DNA of 64,000 nt. Source: Nemopilema nomurai. Taxonomy: Eukaryota; Cnidaria; Scyphozoa; Rhizostomeae; Rhizostomatidae. Below are positions 23,901-37,485 of the stretch, one piece after another. Within the stretch, counting starts at the first letter, position 1. The number at the start of each line of letters is the position of its first letter. A model generated the notes under the pieces. That model did no database searches. It saw nothing but the letters and a program-made list of their open reading frames with translations, and was not told where the DNA came from. The stretch covers positions 2,087,734 through 2,151,733 of the forward strand of contig ML133450.1 in NCBI GenBank assembly GCA_003864495.1, written 5' to 3'. The translations under genes and the position numbers were made by a program.

Positions 23901-26681
23901 CAAAGCGGTAATATCCGATTTCATGCAGCTGGAAGTCAGTTCAAGGTTGTTTGTGAACTAAAGGAAAGCGCGATTGATGAAGCCAGAGTCAAGAAGAAGG
24001 AAACAGGGATCAAAGAGGCCGAAGGCGAGAACATTTCAAATGGAAATGGCAGGATGCGATGAGATTCCCACCACCCACGTGAAAAAATAACGTCTTTCAC
24101 AGACAAATTAGAAGCTTGACAAGAATCCCTAGCTTTTGGGATAATTTGATTTTCGTGAAACCAAAATGTTAGACAATTTGCTGGTAAAGCACTGACCAAC
24201 ACACAGAAAGACAGATATGAATTCAAAGGGCATATTGGAATTCAAATTACCTCCAGATTTGCCCATGTCGCATGTTGTTGCATTTTTGGGTGGAGCGAGA
24301 GCCCTCCATATACCAGTTGTGTGGTTGTGGACGTTCACATATGCCAATATTCTTCGTTGTACAAAGCAACCGTCTAGTTATAATACTTGTCCAAGGATTA
24401 ATGCCAAAACTAGTTTTTTTAGGAGAAGCAACATTAGCATATTACCGATGCGATGCCAACTACCAATTAAGAATCTCCTACGCAAAAGCGATTGCATATA
24501 GGTCAACCAACCTTCATTTATGAAAAAGTCAACTTCATTTGTTGGTCTTTTGCAATAAGGAACGAATAAAACGAATTTGCACAAGATGCAGAGAGACGTT
24601 GAGGTCCTAATCGAGGAACCCTTCCTTGATCGCAAGCAACCTTGGACTTGCTTGTTGTGCTCAACCAACTCCTTGCGTGCCGAAATAAACACAACTGATA
24701 CTATAATCCCATGTAACAGGCCTTGAAAGAGCCTATTTTACTTGAATGATGGACAGGCCGAGACTTACCCCTCCCTGAACCTTCCACGTACCAATGTCAC
24801 TGGGAAACAAGAGTTGGCAATGAAAGTCAATGAAACAAACCAGGCACTCTCAATGGTTATGTTGGTACACCGTCGACAGCTTAAATAAGCGGCTTAACAC
24901 TTAATCCCTTGTGAAACAACTTCATCCGTGGCTACATTCACAGTTGTTCATATAATCATAGAAGAGAAAATGGATCGAAAACGATAATATGGTTTTCAAA
25001 TAAAAAGCAAACGGACATTCAAGAACGAAATATAAGGGAACCATCTGGCTCTTCTCACGCTGGCAAAACAAGGATCTGGACAAAACTTTGAGTGGCAAAG
25101 AGTTGGAGAATCTTCAAAGTTGGTACAGAACGCCCGCTATTTGAGTTATGTTAGAAGTAAACTGCATATTAAGAATCTTGTGGTTAGGAATCGTGTGGAA
25201 GGGGCATGTGAATGTAGCCACCGTGCACCAGGGGCCAGGGAGGGGGGAGGTTGGTAGTTTAGTGAGGGCGACTTATAAGGCTAGCCCCAGGCCCTTAAGT
25301 CCAGTGAATAGAACAAAGCTGAAAAAACAGTCTTTCACGTTTTTTATCTAATTGCTCTTTTAGTCAAGGCTACCTGCTTCGAGAAAAAAACATTCTTTGT
25401 AGGAAAAGTATAAGCCAACACCATGTTCAGTGAGTTGTTGTTTAGATTACAAAGGCAAAGCAGAAAGCTATGTAAGAAAGAAAAATATGAGCAAATGTTT
25501 CGGGGCATAAAACTTCACAATGGAAAAATTTTTCCGGAAATATAACTTTCTCAAACTTGAAGCATATTTTTATCCGATACTCTCCAAACTATGCAAACGT
25601 CAGAAAAGATCACAAGCTGGCATTTCAATTAGCTAGCGGTGAATCGAAAAACAATATTTGGTTGTACATGATTGGTTGTACATGATTGGATGTTTGATAA
25701 CCAATCATCGTCTGCTTACATCTTTAGGAGAGCCAAAGAGAGAAGAAAACATAAAGGGGTATAAACGTAAGGGGTTTTCCATAGAAATGCGGAAGAATAG
25801 ACCAGGTCAACAGGGCTTGCGTACAATCAGACTCGTCTCACAACACGGGCGATGGCTCCGTCGTTGTCAAAATTTGCTTATGTCAAAGTAACGTGCTTTT
25901 GAAGTCTTCCAGTTTCTATTTCTATGTTTATCTAAGGAGCTCGCTTCCTATTTTGCTAATTTCTGCTCAAATTTGGCTACAAGCTCAATTCCCCCTGCAG
26001 TCGGTACTTCAAAAATGACGATATTAAATTAGCAGTTTTGAAAAATGCATCTTTTTTAGCAAGTCCCCATTACTGAAAATATTGTTTACAAAGCTGAAAT
26101 ACTAAAATATAAAACAAGAAACCTCATTTATTGAGGCGATTTTTGGCTTACTGGTTAGACAAACGCGCCTTATTCATTAGTGGCTAGCGAAAACGTAATT
26201 AAAAACGATTTGAATAACACTTTGATTTATGGTTAAGGATCATGGGCTGAACTTTGAAACGCCCTTGAGCTAAAACTGGTGATTGATCAAAAGAAGAGAC
26301 AAACATAGCAAAGCTATACTAGAATTTAGGCAGCATCGAAACCAGGCACAATGACGTGGGTAGAGATCGCCAAATTCAGTTGGAGAAAAGAAGTTAACGT
26401 GTACGCGAAGTACTTGCAACTGTGCTATGTTTCACGGACTACACAGCAAAACACCATTCTAAGAAAATTAAGAAAGAAATAGCCGCACCCTTTTTAAATA
26501 ATTGATCTTGCTTAAATGAAACGATCCTTTTTTTCTGCGAAGAAGGTCGAGTATGGGTAGATAACAGATCTGGATGACTTGAGGTGACTACATGTGCTCA
26601 CTCTGATTACCATCTTACCTTTAAGCCTTGCGTTTTCCGCTCGGAGCTTTTCATTCCCTGAACTATTCTTTGTGCCTGGAT
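20977..26681 (-). CDS. CEP290: CEP290-like C-terminal exons (partial, 5' part not found)
   Basis: Three minus-strand exons join in phase: 26681-26619 (63 nt), 21868-21846 (23 nt) and 21159-20977 ending in TAG. All have clean GT-AG sites (gtaaga, gtgagt). The product ends in a coiled coil: NEKLRAENARLKEELKGLDR, then EFFEEIEDLKFALQ, LNQEYEKALKKLCRQNGI and a basic tail NVKGRSRDRNFRS. The block FFEEIEDLK followed by heptads is the C-terminal signature of CEP290, a roughly 2,480-residue ciliary transition-zone protein. The human tail after this block is acidic; here it is short and basic. Exon 26681 starts in phase 1, so more exons must lie at higher coordinates, but I could not identify any up to 64 kb. 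Either the next intron is very long or this is a 3' fragment. Identity rests on about 40 residues. Confidence 0.68.
21869..26618 (-). other. CEP290-like intron, 4.75 kb
   Basis: Mostly AT-rich. Contents: an inverted repeat at 22844-22900; a TA-rich patch at 23580-23720 with repeated ATGCACTATGTA; an 84-codon ATG frame at 23808-24062 (+) with a charged end (ARVKKKETGIKEAEGE) and no known match; overlapping frames on both strands at 23936-24692 that look like an old degraded insertion; and a GC-richer patch at about 25195-25300. None can be named. Confidence 0.45.
22844..22900. repeat. Perfect-arm inverted repeat (16-bp arms, 25-nt loop)
   Basis: GTGCCATTCATAGCCA at 22844-22859 pairs with TGGCTATGTATGGCAC at 22885-22900 at 15 of 16 positions. 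It could be a small non-autonomous element or a hairpin RNA. Flanking bases do not extend the stem. Confidence 0.6.
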
Positions 26682-27085
26682 CTGAAAAACATATTGCTGA
26701 TTAATAAAACTAATAGAACATGTCTGCCATTTGTAACAACAGAGATTGATGCGCAAATGTAGAGCAGAAGTATAGAAATGATTGTGAAAATAACGGTGGG
26801 AATAATGATAATTTATGGTCTGAATGATAAGCTCAAGAACTACAGGTATTTACTTGGAACAATACCTCGAAAGTGATACATGGGGAGTAAAGTCTTTATA
26901 GTCTAGAGATAAATTCTGGTAGATTACTAGAGATGTAGCAGAAGATAGCTGAAGTATTAGCAATCTAAAAAAGTGCTGGTATCATAAAGCCCTCCCGCCA
27001 GGTCATCGAATGATCTAGATGGATTTAATAAAAAGAGCCGACGCAGCTTTGGTTTACCAAAGAATGATTACTGGACAGGTTGAGG
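26682..27085. other. AT-rich stretch before the minisatellite
   Basis: No open frame or repeat of note; expected to lie inside the CEP290-like gene if that gene continues upstream. Confidence 0.4.
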
Positions 27086-28290
27086 CTACTGGCTAATATG
27101 TACTGGACTGTAATAGGTTGCTGGCTGATATGTACTGGACTGTAATAGGTTACTGGCTAATATGTACTGGACTGTAATAGGTTACTGGCTAATATGTACT
27201 GGACTGTAATAGGTTACTGGCTAATATGTACTGGACTGTAATAGGTTACTGGCTGATATGTACTGGACTGTAATAGGTTACTGGCTGATATGTACTGGAC
27301 TGTAATAGGTTACTGGCTGATATGTACTGGACTGTAATAGGTTACTGGCTGATATGTACTGGACTGTAATAGGTTACTGGCTGATATGTACTGGACTGTA
27401 ATAGGTTACTGGCTGATATGTACTGGACTGTAATAGGTTACTGGCTAATATGTTCTGGACTGTAATAGGTTACTGGCTGATATGTACTGGACTGTAATAG
27501 GTTACTGGCTGATATGTACTGGACTGTAATAAGCTACTGGCTAATATGCACTGGACTGTAATAGGTTACTGGCTAATATGTACTGGACTGTAATAGGTTG
27601 CTGGCTGATATGTACTGGACTGTAATAGGTTACTGGCTAATATGTACTGGACTGTAATAGGTTACTGGCTGATATGTACTGGACTGTAATAGGTTACTGG
27701 CTGATATGTACTGGACTGTAATAGGTTACTGGCTAATATGTACTGGACTGTAATAGGTTACTGGCTGATATGTACTGGACTGTAATAGGTTACTGGCTGA
27801 TATGTACTGGACTGTAATAGGTTACTGGCTAATATGTTCTGGACTGTAATAGGTTACTGGCTGATATGTACTGGACTGTAATAAGCTACTGGCTAATATG
27901 CACTGGACTGTAATAGGTTACTGGCTGATATGTACTGGACTGTAATAGGTTACTGGCTGATATGTACTGGACTGTAATAGGTTACTGGCTGATATGTACT
28001 GGACTGTAATAGGTTACTGGCTAATATGTTCTGGACTGTAATAGGTTACTGGCTGATATGTACTGGACTGTAATAGGTTACTGGCTAATATGTACTGGAC
28101 TGTAATAGGTTACTGGCTGATATGTACTGGACTGTAATAGGTTACTGGCTGATATGTACTGGACTGTAATAGGTTACTGGCTAATATGTACTGGACTGTA
28201 ATAGGTTGCTGGCTAATATGTACTGGACTGTAATAGGTTACTGGCTGATATGTACTGGACTGTAATAAGCTACTGGCTAATATGCACTGG
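27086..28290. repeat. 32-bp minisatellite, about 38 copies
   Basis: Head-to-tail copies of a 32-bp unit with core GTACTGGACTGTAATAGGTT. Copies differ at a few positions: CTAATATG or CTGATATG; TGTACT, TGTTCT or TGCACT; AGGTTA, AGGTTG or AAGCTA. The TGCACT form always follows AAGCTA. The array has no frame meaning; the long minus frame over its right end is an artefact of the repeat. Confidence 0.97.
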
Positions 28291-28648
28291 AAAAAACGAG
28301 ATATAAATGTGTTGATGGCACATTGCAAGTAAAATTTGCCTATGAATATAACTTTTAAAACTATACGAAAAAAACTCGAATTAAAACTCTTACAAGATGA
28401 AGATTGCCGCAAATTCTGAGTTCATTCTAAAGAGGCCGCATGAACAGCCTACAAAAATGTCACAACGCTGCTAGATTGCTGAAAACATCGGTAGTGATAG
28501 TGAAGTTTCAAAATTAGGACTGGCTATGTCAAAACAGCTAAAAAAGGCCATCTCGATACTTCAGGCGCTCGAAAACAGTATTGAAAAGATTCAAACACAG
28601 TTGCGTAGAAGATGAAAAGTTACTCAGATTTCGAAAAACATTATCGAA
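28291..28648. other. Short coding-like fragments right of the minisatellite
   Basis: A small plus frame at 28527-28616 (MSKQLKKAISILQALENSIE) and scattered similar pieces look coiled-coil-like, but are separated by stops. Nothing can be assigned. Confidence 0.25.
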
Positions 28649-28750
28649 TACCCTGAGTGCCAGAGCCTCCTTTCCTCTCCCATGCTCCTTCGCAATCCCT
28701 ATCCCTCGTTCACCATCCTTTGACATTCTGAGCCTCTGGCACCCAGGGTA
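28649..28750. mobile_element. MITE-like element, 102 bp
   Basis: Terminal inverted repeats of about 21 bp: TACCCTGAGTGCCAGAGC at the left, complement of GCTCTGGCACCCAGGGTA-like sequence at the right (19 of 21 match). Ends are TA, consistent with a TA target duplication. No coding capacity. A solo copy of a related end (CCTCGTACCCAGGGTA) occurs at 40889-40904. Confidence 0.75.
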
Positions 28751-31700
28751 ATTATTAGGACAAAGCAGAATTATCGGACAGAATCTCCTTAAAACAATGA
28801 TTAAGCATTTCTAGCCACATGCTAGCGCTCTTACAGATTCTACTCTGGTCGACTTCTCTTGGATCAGAAGACCAACGCTTAGCTAGTGTAGGCCCAGTCA
28901 TGAAGTGTAGAACACACGCGAAACTGTTCACAGGAAGCAGATTTGATCAAAGAGCTGGAAACGATGTAAGTCTAGTGTGTTCCTCGCTCGTATAACTAAC
29001 GCATTGCACAAAAATGCTGTAATGGTTTGGATCTAAGATAGGTTTTCCAAAGGATCTTAAACGAGAAAACACTACAAATTCTGTTCGTGGGAAATTCTAA
29101 GCCATTTATTGAAGACAATCTCGAGGCTATTTTATAGAAATTTTCAAATTTCGAGGAGAAAATGACAGTTGTTTGCGTGTTTGGTAGTTTGTGTTGTGAT
29201 ATGACCTGTTTGGTCATGAGCAATATTATGAGACTGTTCAACAAAGATTGCCACTTAATAAATTTTGCAAAAACAAACATGAGTTTAAAAGTGCAGCTGG
29301 AATTTCAATTAGAAGTTTGCGTCAGTACGAAAAACCGCGCGATGTCAAATTCGATGGACTCGCAAAAGCTTTTAATGCGCTCTTTAATTTCATTAAGCCA
29401 AAGCCTCTCTCATATACCATGGCAAAGGTGTAAATTATAAAATTAAAATAAGAACTAAAGCATCAATTACGCCTCCTATGAAAAAAGCGTGACAAAAATT
29501 GAGGACAACATCGGAAGGTCACAAGCCTAACTTTTTAATTATTAAAAGTTTGGAAAAATCAGTGAATCAGTTTAATGATTGTTTTGAAGATTGTGACAGT
29601 TGCAAGTGTTGCCGCTTCTAGCTTATAACTTGGAACTGAAGTTATAAAAATATGCGATTGTATAAAAACCTCGAGTGAAGTTGCTCCTTTTTGTTGCAGC
29701 CTCGGCTTAAAGAAGCAAGATTTTCAAAGACTGCATCTGAGTTCAAATAGACACTAGATTCTCCCAAATTTTTTAGCTTCCCAAAGGAGTCATTAGATAA
29801 TCAACGAAACATTTAGTGAGCTTTACATTATGTATTATTCTAAGTATTATTCTAATCGAATTTTTATGATCAAATTGTAGAAAGGTATTGTTTTTAGTTG
29901 CTAAATTGAAGGAAAGCAAAAGTCCTGTTGTTGCAAATTCTCAAAGTACAGCCAATAACCTAGTATGTACAGGTGGTTTTTTCTTGTCGCCCACACTTCT
30001 GAAGAGCACAGAGCTCTTCTGCAGTTGGTAGAAGCAGATGACAATGACCATGGCTTTGGACTGCGCTAACAAACGCTTCTTTCGCAATACAAAGAGCACG
30101 TTGTGGCGTTATTATAACAATAGAAATGGCATTTAAGCATATCTTAATCCGTCTTTCAGTAAATCCAGACAAGAAGTAACACTAGGTTTAAAAGTTCTCG
30201 TTCGAAAGCCAATGCATAATGGCGGAATGTGCTCAGGTAAAAGAGCTGCCAGCATTCTCTATGTTTTGAAACTTTGCCGCGACTTATTTAATTAATCTTG
30301 ATCTCATTCGGCTCATGATGCGTTCTACGCTCAATTTCTCTGCTCGGCTTTGAAAATACGCATATAATTTAGAGCATTTCTATAAATCTTCGCTTCGCTA
30401 CTGCAACTCCGGGTTATTCTTCATGCACGGACGCAGTATCGATGTATTTCTTTATATATTTGATCTACTTGGGACCTCATTTGCAACAAGTGAATGTTTA
30501 TTAAGTTTTTCGTCTGAAAGAAACTGATTGCCTTCATATCAACAATTTCTTTCACCTGTTGAATTAGCAAAGGTTTGTTTACGTTGAACGAAGCTAAATG
30601 CCATTCGTGTCACCGAGTGCACAAACACAACAACGCACTCATGCGAAACCATTATTCAAGTTGGATCGTTTCGGAACCAATTCAGTTTACGTTGTGTCAG
30701 ATACAAGATTGTATTTCCAACAAGCAACTTCACTAACTGCTTTCAGCGAAGGCCCGATCTAAACAATTTCCTTGCCAAGCGGTCAGGACGCACATATTAT
30801 AATATAGCTTTTGATTTTATTCCAAGTGTTTAATCTAGATTATGAACCCTTGCTGAAGATGACTTTATGAGTTCGCCGTGTAGAAACATCTGGACAGAAA
30901 GACCGTAAATAACTTCATATATCTTTGAGCTTCGTCGAATCCACTTGACCTACGAGAGGCTTTGACCCACAAAATGCTTGGCTTGCGATAAAATTTTTGA
31001 AAAGATATTTCGCACACCAGTGCAAAGGCGTCGACAGAAATCCGAACAACAGTGGGTTTATAAAGAAAGCTACTTCAAATGATGACGTCAATTCAGGAAC
31101 AGCGAAAAGGGGTCAAGGGTATAGGTTTGCTTGAGATTGCTGACAAAGACGGTTCAGCATTGGCAAAGGACGAGAATGACACAATGTCAGAATAGCCCGG
31201 TACATCAGAACAATAACTTTCCATGCTCAATACACTTCTTCGTCCGACCTTCCTCAGAGTATGAACACGTCGGAGAAATATTAAAAGCTGACAAAAGCCA
31301 GTTGCGGATCAAGAACGCGCGAAAGGCTGCGAGAAAGAGATCACGATTGACTATGTTATAACCAATCAGCGTCAACTTCAGAGGAGTCCAAGTCAAAAGA
31401 GAATCGGTTTCCGTCTAGAAAGAAAAGGATTATGTATTGATGAGTAGAGAGACTTTAAAACTCAAGGATAAAAAGCGACCTGGTTTGCCCAACAATACGC
31501 AAATTATTGTCGGTATTTTTGGACGCAAAGGTGGATCCCTCCTACGTTAAGATCGTAAATGATTAATGCCGAAATATCCGGCAAATGTCTTGAAACTAAT
31601 TGCGAGTCTCTGTAGGCCGGCTGATTGTTTTGTGCCAGGAACATTTTGGTCATGCAAAGTGTTACTGTCAAGAGAATGAATAAATCATGAGTGTACATGG

Positions 31701-34700
31701 CAAGATCAGCGGCGAAATTCAGGAAACCAACTGGCATGATGATGTCTTCGGCAGCAAGCCGGGCCTGTTTGGATTAGAATGTCCGAAGATTCAATTTATT
31801 TGATTTTGACATAGCCAGGAAAGAACACTTTTAAAAGCAAAGCCCGGCAAAAGAGCAGGTCAAACGTTTGCCCTTTCCGTGAAAAGTTGATTATTTGACC
31901 CCTGTCACAGAAGAGGTGTCTAAATGACAAAAATGGACAACGGCAACTGAACTAAGGATTAATAATTCATGGAAAGCTGTGCAGAAATTATCATATTGGA
32001 AACCTCTGTGTATTTTAGCGTAAAGCACGTGCGCTAAGTTTGCACCTGCCGAATTCGGGCGTAAAATGCATTTGTGCTCTAGATCTTTCCCATTTTGACG
32101 TTGACTGTTTTAGCATCTGGTCCAGCCAAGCCAGACAGAGTACGTATCTTTTTGCTCGCTAGTTTCCTTTAACAGTTTTTCAGTTTTTATCTTTTTCCAT
32201 GCATATAGATTTGACTTACAAAGGTATTTTGTACTTTGGCCGTATTCGGTTACTCGTATTTTGCATTGTTTTTAGACTTTAATTTTCTACCTCCTGGTAT
32301 TGAAAAAGTGAACTGACTTTAAATCAAATTTGAACATTTCATGTAATTATAGAGAAGAATTTTCCACTGAGTTTCAAATATGGCAATTAGGAATTTTTCA
32401 TGAAATAGTCGTCAAGAAAGTAAGTATATGAGATAATATATAATTCTATTGGAATCTCAGCTCTGAGCATGAAAAGAGCAACATTCACATTTTTTCTCTC
32501 TTGAAGAGAGTTATTCCATAGTAAAGTTACATAACTCATAGGATGGTTTAATAAGAGAGAGAAAGAGAGAGGAAAGGAACGTGTTTGGCAGAGGGGCTCT
32601 GTAATGGAACGCTTAGAAAAGAATTGATTTGCACCCCTGAATAAGAACTACACGAAGAAAGTCAGGATCCTTTTAATAATCTACGAGGGATACGAAGCAG
32701 GACGTAGGTTGAATAGTAAAACTGTGGACAAAGATTGGAAAACAGCATTCATCTAAGAGGCTCCAGAAATTCTGAAAATCCGAATATTGTCTAAAAAACT
32801 TTTCCTGGTGTAAAATTAGAAAAAAGATAATCGTTGAGTCCAAGTAGTAGGAAAAAGGTGGAACGGGTAACAAAAGCAGTGCCTGCAAATCTAATGAAGA
32901 CAGAAAACATACTGTTGCTTATCAATAAAGAACTAGTTTGACCTCCATTGGCAGGGCTTTCGATCCTTATCGTGTTGAAACTATTCCCATAAAGTTTGAC
33001 CTAATCAGAAAGCAATATCTGCAAAAAGAAAAAGCTATACAATAATACAAAAATAAACAAAATTTTTACAAAGAATTTCGTAAAAAGAGCCATCGGCTTA
33101 TAAGCTTAGCCATCGACTAGCGAATCAACTCAATTTAAGTCGACTAACATGAAAGCAGCTGCCTCTCAACAGATCCTTCATTCCCCGGGAACAATGTTTT
33201 CATGCCACTGCATAGATGGACTGCCTGACGGTGCAGGTGATATTACCATCTTAAAGAAAGTAGCAAGCGCTTAGAGATGTGGCCCTGGCAAAAGACGCCG
33301 GGTTATATCTAAGGTTCAGTTATTTCTCTGAACTGGTACTCGCAAAGCTTCAATCAGGGTCGTGGCTGGTTTGGGGGCACGGGAAGATTCTTGCCCCAAC
33401 CTGAGACGACACTACTCCCTTCCTGTAACAACAACTCAGCTAAAAATGTCACCTTCAATCCAGCACACGGTATCAGGATCAAAGACCCGCTCGAGATAGG
33501 GACCTTTCGAATAAAGCATTTTCTTTTCCGTAAGACCTAGTTTAGAATCGGGCCGGAAAGCCTTGGGGGTTTTTTGGTAACTAATAAACAGCTAAAAGAC
33601 GGAACAGGTTGGCATGTTTAAAAGGAGCGCCGAAGGAGCCTACTGCACATTTGCACGTGGTTGTAGCAGCCCCCACAAAAGGTACTATGAAAATTTAATA
33701 CACAAACTGACTTGAATAATTTCTTGAGATGGAAGAGAGAAGGACACAAAAAGGAAGTGGCTATAAGGTTTCAGGAATCACAAGCTAATGGTAAAGATGG
33801 GTCAACATAAATGTGAATTAAAGCAAATTGAACTCTTTCAGTGGTGCCCGGTTTTAGGCATGATGTCCAACATTACACTAGAAAGTATTGAAATCGGAGG
33901 CGAGAGTGCAAAAATCTTAATTCGGTTGATTGGAATATTGAATTTAGCTTGCTGCAAATGGTACTTTCTTTCAATTCTAGAAAGCGCCTCATCCTGCTAA
34001 TCGAGTTTGCCCTATAGCTATAATCATAAGATTACTTTCATTTGCAAAAATCCGCGCTTTTCCAAAATCGAAGGATAAAATTAGAAATGCGATTTTCATC
34101 ATCCCAGCCGAAGGCTTCCCTTTAGTTTCTTCCTCCACCAGCATCAGAGCAAGACGAGAGCAGGGAGCAAGCGATCCTTCGCAGCCCGTACGTAATGCTA
34201 CTTCTCCAACCTCACCAAAGGAGAGGTCTGCAGCAAAGCATCAATAGGCCTTCGTGATCAGTTAATTGATCGGCTGTCATTTGGGTGATGTAACTAGGTT
34301 GACTCTGCCGTCTAGCAAAACCTACGAACTACTACAAGCACAACAACAAACTGTTCATGAAAGGCCCGCCTGAAGCCCAAGTACCCAACAGCTGTCTTCT
34401 TTCCCCTAGCCGAAATGACACGACGCGAAAGTGCTTCAAAGGAAAAGCGAGAAGTTGGCAAACAGTGACGTAAAACACGCCTTAGCTTAACGTCTTGTGA
34501 TCTAAGCGATCCACATTTTAAAACACACACAAACTTGTGAGATGAAAGGGGATGAAGGGATTTTCTCCGTCTTAACACTACTACGAGTACTCAAAAGTCG
34601 TCCAAGGTAATCCGAATGCTTTTATCAACAATAGCCGGATTCTTCTTATGAAAATCCGTCCCTAAAAGTCAGTTTTGAAATCATATATGAACAATGACGT

Positions 34701-36546
34701 AAGTACTTTTGCTCTCGATTGACAAGACGGTATGATAAGCCATTTACTTCTACAAAACTGATGAAGATACACTCTTATCAACTGATGAAGATACACTCTT
34801 ATCAGCTATTATCTTAAGATCTCTGTCAGAAAAGCAAAACAAAATGCTGAGAAAAAATAAGAGGCAAGCTAGAAATGTAATCCAAAAGACGAAAAATTGG
34901 TAGAAATGAAAAAAACTCAGGCAAAAAAAGTCCGGGAGCACTTTAAAATGTTTTGGACATGACAAACCCGAGAACCATTGAGTCACGAAATTGAGCTATG
35001 GGAAGGCAGCAGAAAGCACAGTGGGCGCATCGGACGAATTCACACCAGCTGGTGTGCCATGCGCAAATGTCAGAAGCACCAGAGACAATTTTAGGCGGAG
35101 GTCGGCGAGATGAAAGGCTCACCACCTGAAATGCATTGCCAAGCTAATTCAACAATGTTAATGAGCAATACCAACAGCAATAACTATAAGGAGATTTCTG
35201 TTAGACCACTGTTTATCGCCGGTGACCACTGTGACTCGTGGCGCTTTCGTTCTAAGCCATTACGGATATCGTCTGCGCTGATCATCATTTGCCTCAATAG
35301 CTAGTTATACAGAAAAAAATTTGCAACGAAAATCACCAGAGTTTCGAGGATTTGACCATACTGTTTGCTATCAAAATTACCCATTCACCTCTCATACTCA
35401 TTCGTTCCCATTCAAGGGGCTAGGAGATTCGTTCCCATTAGGGGCTAGAAAAAAGACAGGAATGTATGACCCTGAAAAGTCTCTCTTAGCCTGTCTAGAA
35501 AAAGTCGAGCCTCGACCGGATCTTCATATCCTCTCCTAGTATACAATTGGCAAAACAACAGCAACGTTGGTCACTTGCCAAGATCATCCATTACCAAATA
35601 CTCCTTTGGTAACTGTAGGAAACATTTTAGCCGTCAAACTTTGTACAAATCACTAAATTTTTAGCCTTGACTTGATCGACTGCGAAACCCATCTATTGTA
35701 TAGGATCAAGGTTCCTTTTCTGGTCATTTACTTGTGGGGTCTCTGAAAGAGACAATGATATCCGAAACTGAACCTAATAAGGTGCTTTAATCTCTATAAT
35801 CGGTACTAGCTTCTATATCTTCAATGGTCCTCTAAAATGCTGGGTTCTTTGTCTATTGTACTGCCGAGGGTAAGAGTCTTGTTCTTGTGAATTTAAAAAG
35901 GAGTTATTTTTTACAATCATCCGCATTAGCTTCTGGATACATTAAATAGAATTTATACTTTGACAGGTAGAGAATTCCGTGGGTAGAATTCACCTTCTTG
36001 AATGTGGAGCTAAGAAAAATTCCAGATTTGAAAATGGAGCCATTTGCCGAAAGAACTTTAACAAAGCCACTGTTCTCACATCTAATATTTAATGCACAAC
36101 TTGACGCAGACTACTATTTCTCAGGTAAATGTAGATCGATTGGCCCAATTTCAACATTTTCTACTTCAGACAAAGTCTATACGGGGTGACGTCAAAATAT
36201 GGTGTTACGTGCCAAGAGAAAGGCAGACATTTTTCGTATTAGGTGGCTAAGAAGAACTGATCCCATAGAAACGATGCACTCTCAAGACAAGAAATTTCGC
36301 CTTTTAATGTTTAACCTTTAAAAAATTCCTGCTATGAGAGTACATTTATAGTGCCCTCTATCTTATGTGGATATGTCAATTAACAGGCTTATCCTCATAG
36401 TACACGTTGGAAAGAATATGAAGACAAATAAGAGAAAGGCAAATCTTATGTGGATATGTAAGAAGTGAGAAAATTGGGTAGGTTCCTATATAAACGGTAG
36501 CACACAGAATTTTGGAACACAAAAAGAATCGTTCAATCTATTCAAG
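28751..36546. other. Gene-poor AT-rich region
   Basis: No gene recognised on either strand in nearly 8 kb. Open frames are under 100 codons and most lack an ATG. Possible relics: 29248-29433 (+; AAGISIRSLRQYEKP) and 29940-30180, where pieces of sense switch frame. A 26-bp tandem duplication (GATGAAGATACACTCTTATC) sits at 34757-34804. A roughly 25-bp duplication with TCGTTCCCATT is at 35400-35450. Confidence 0.4.
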
Positions 36547-36665
36547 TACCATTAAAGCTCCATTAAGCCCCCCCCCCCCCCGGGGGCCTCCATTAGCTTA
36601 TTTAATTTTCGACTTCTTAGAGGGGGGCCTTAATAGAGAGGGGGCTTAATAGAGCTTTTACTGTA
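36547..36665. mobile_element. MITE-like element, 119 bp, with poly-C core
   Basis: Left end TACCATTAAAGCTCCATTAA and right end, read on the other strand, TACAGTAAAAGCTCTATTAA are inverted repeats that run on into AGCCCC. The centre holds a run of 14 C followed by five G. Non-coding. Confidence 0.75.
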
Positions 36666-37485
36666 TTTGAGGCTTTTACAAAAATATTCACGGTCGACAT
36701 AAAGTTTAGAAGCATCAAGCCCGGCGATTAGGAAGATTTAATTCAGTGTTGAATTCAGATTGAATCGATGACGCAGATGCACACAAAAATGAGGTATTTC
36801 TTCATGTTCATCAACGAAGAAAGCAAAGGACACTCCCTGGGTTGAGTGCAAATGGTCTTAAAGTGTCCTTATCTAGAAAGATTTAGGATTATGCAGATGA
36901 GGCTCACAGCAACACACTGAGTAGGTGGAGCCCGGCCTACTCTTCAATCCTCTTAGGTGAGGATTAGAGGGAATTCTAGCTTGGTCTTTAGCACCAATGT
37001 TGTTGTAAAGTTAGCCAGCTGCTAAGAAGGCAAACCAGAAACATCTCTGAAAACTCCTCCACATCAGTGATCCTTAATGGTGCTGTACATATTACAAGCA
37101 TTACAAAGCAATGAAAACCATATTGCACATAAGGAAAGTGGGGTTATACGAGTCTTAGAAGCAGCAGTGCCATGGGTACGTTGTTTTCTACAAAATACCT
37201 AATCAGAAATCGCCTGGCTAAACGCTAGCAGACAAGTGGTTTCTCGATGATTGGCTTCAAGGCCAGTGACCCGGTTCGATTTTTGCACATAGGCGGTTTC
37301 GGGGTAATTGGTTCATTAGACTGCAAGTGAAAACCGGGGTATGACATACAAAGAAGCGAAATGACCCACAATAAGCCGGGGGTTATACTGCCAAGCCAAG
37401 TCGTCCCGGACGATGTCACAGCACATTCGCCAATGGTCATCACCGGAAACTGACTTGGATCTCTAAGTTGTCAGAACAACTTAAA
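36666..37485. other. Unassigned sequence
   Basis: A GC-richer patch at about 37225-37440 holds a minus frame of 72 codons without a recognisable family. Nothing else seen. Confidence 0.3.

Noticed and set aside
27086..28290. CRISPR-like array
   Set aside because: Units are contiguous with no unique spacers, and the DNA is from an animal.
28110..28412. Minus-strand frame of 100 codons
   Set aside because: Mostly read-through of the 32-bp minisatellite.
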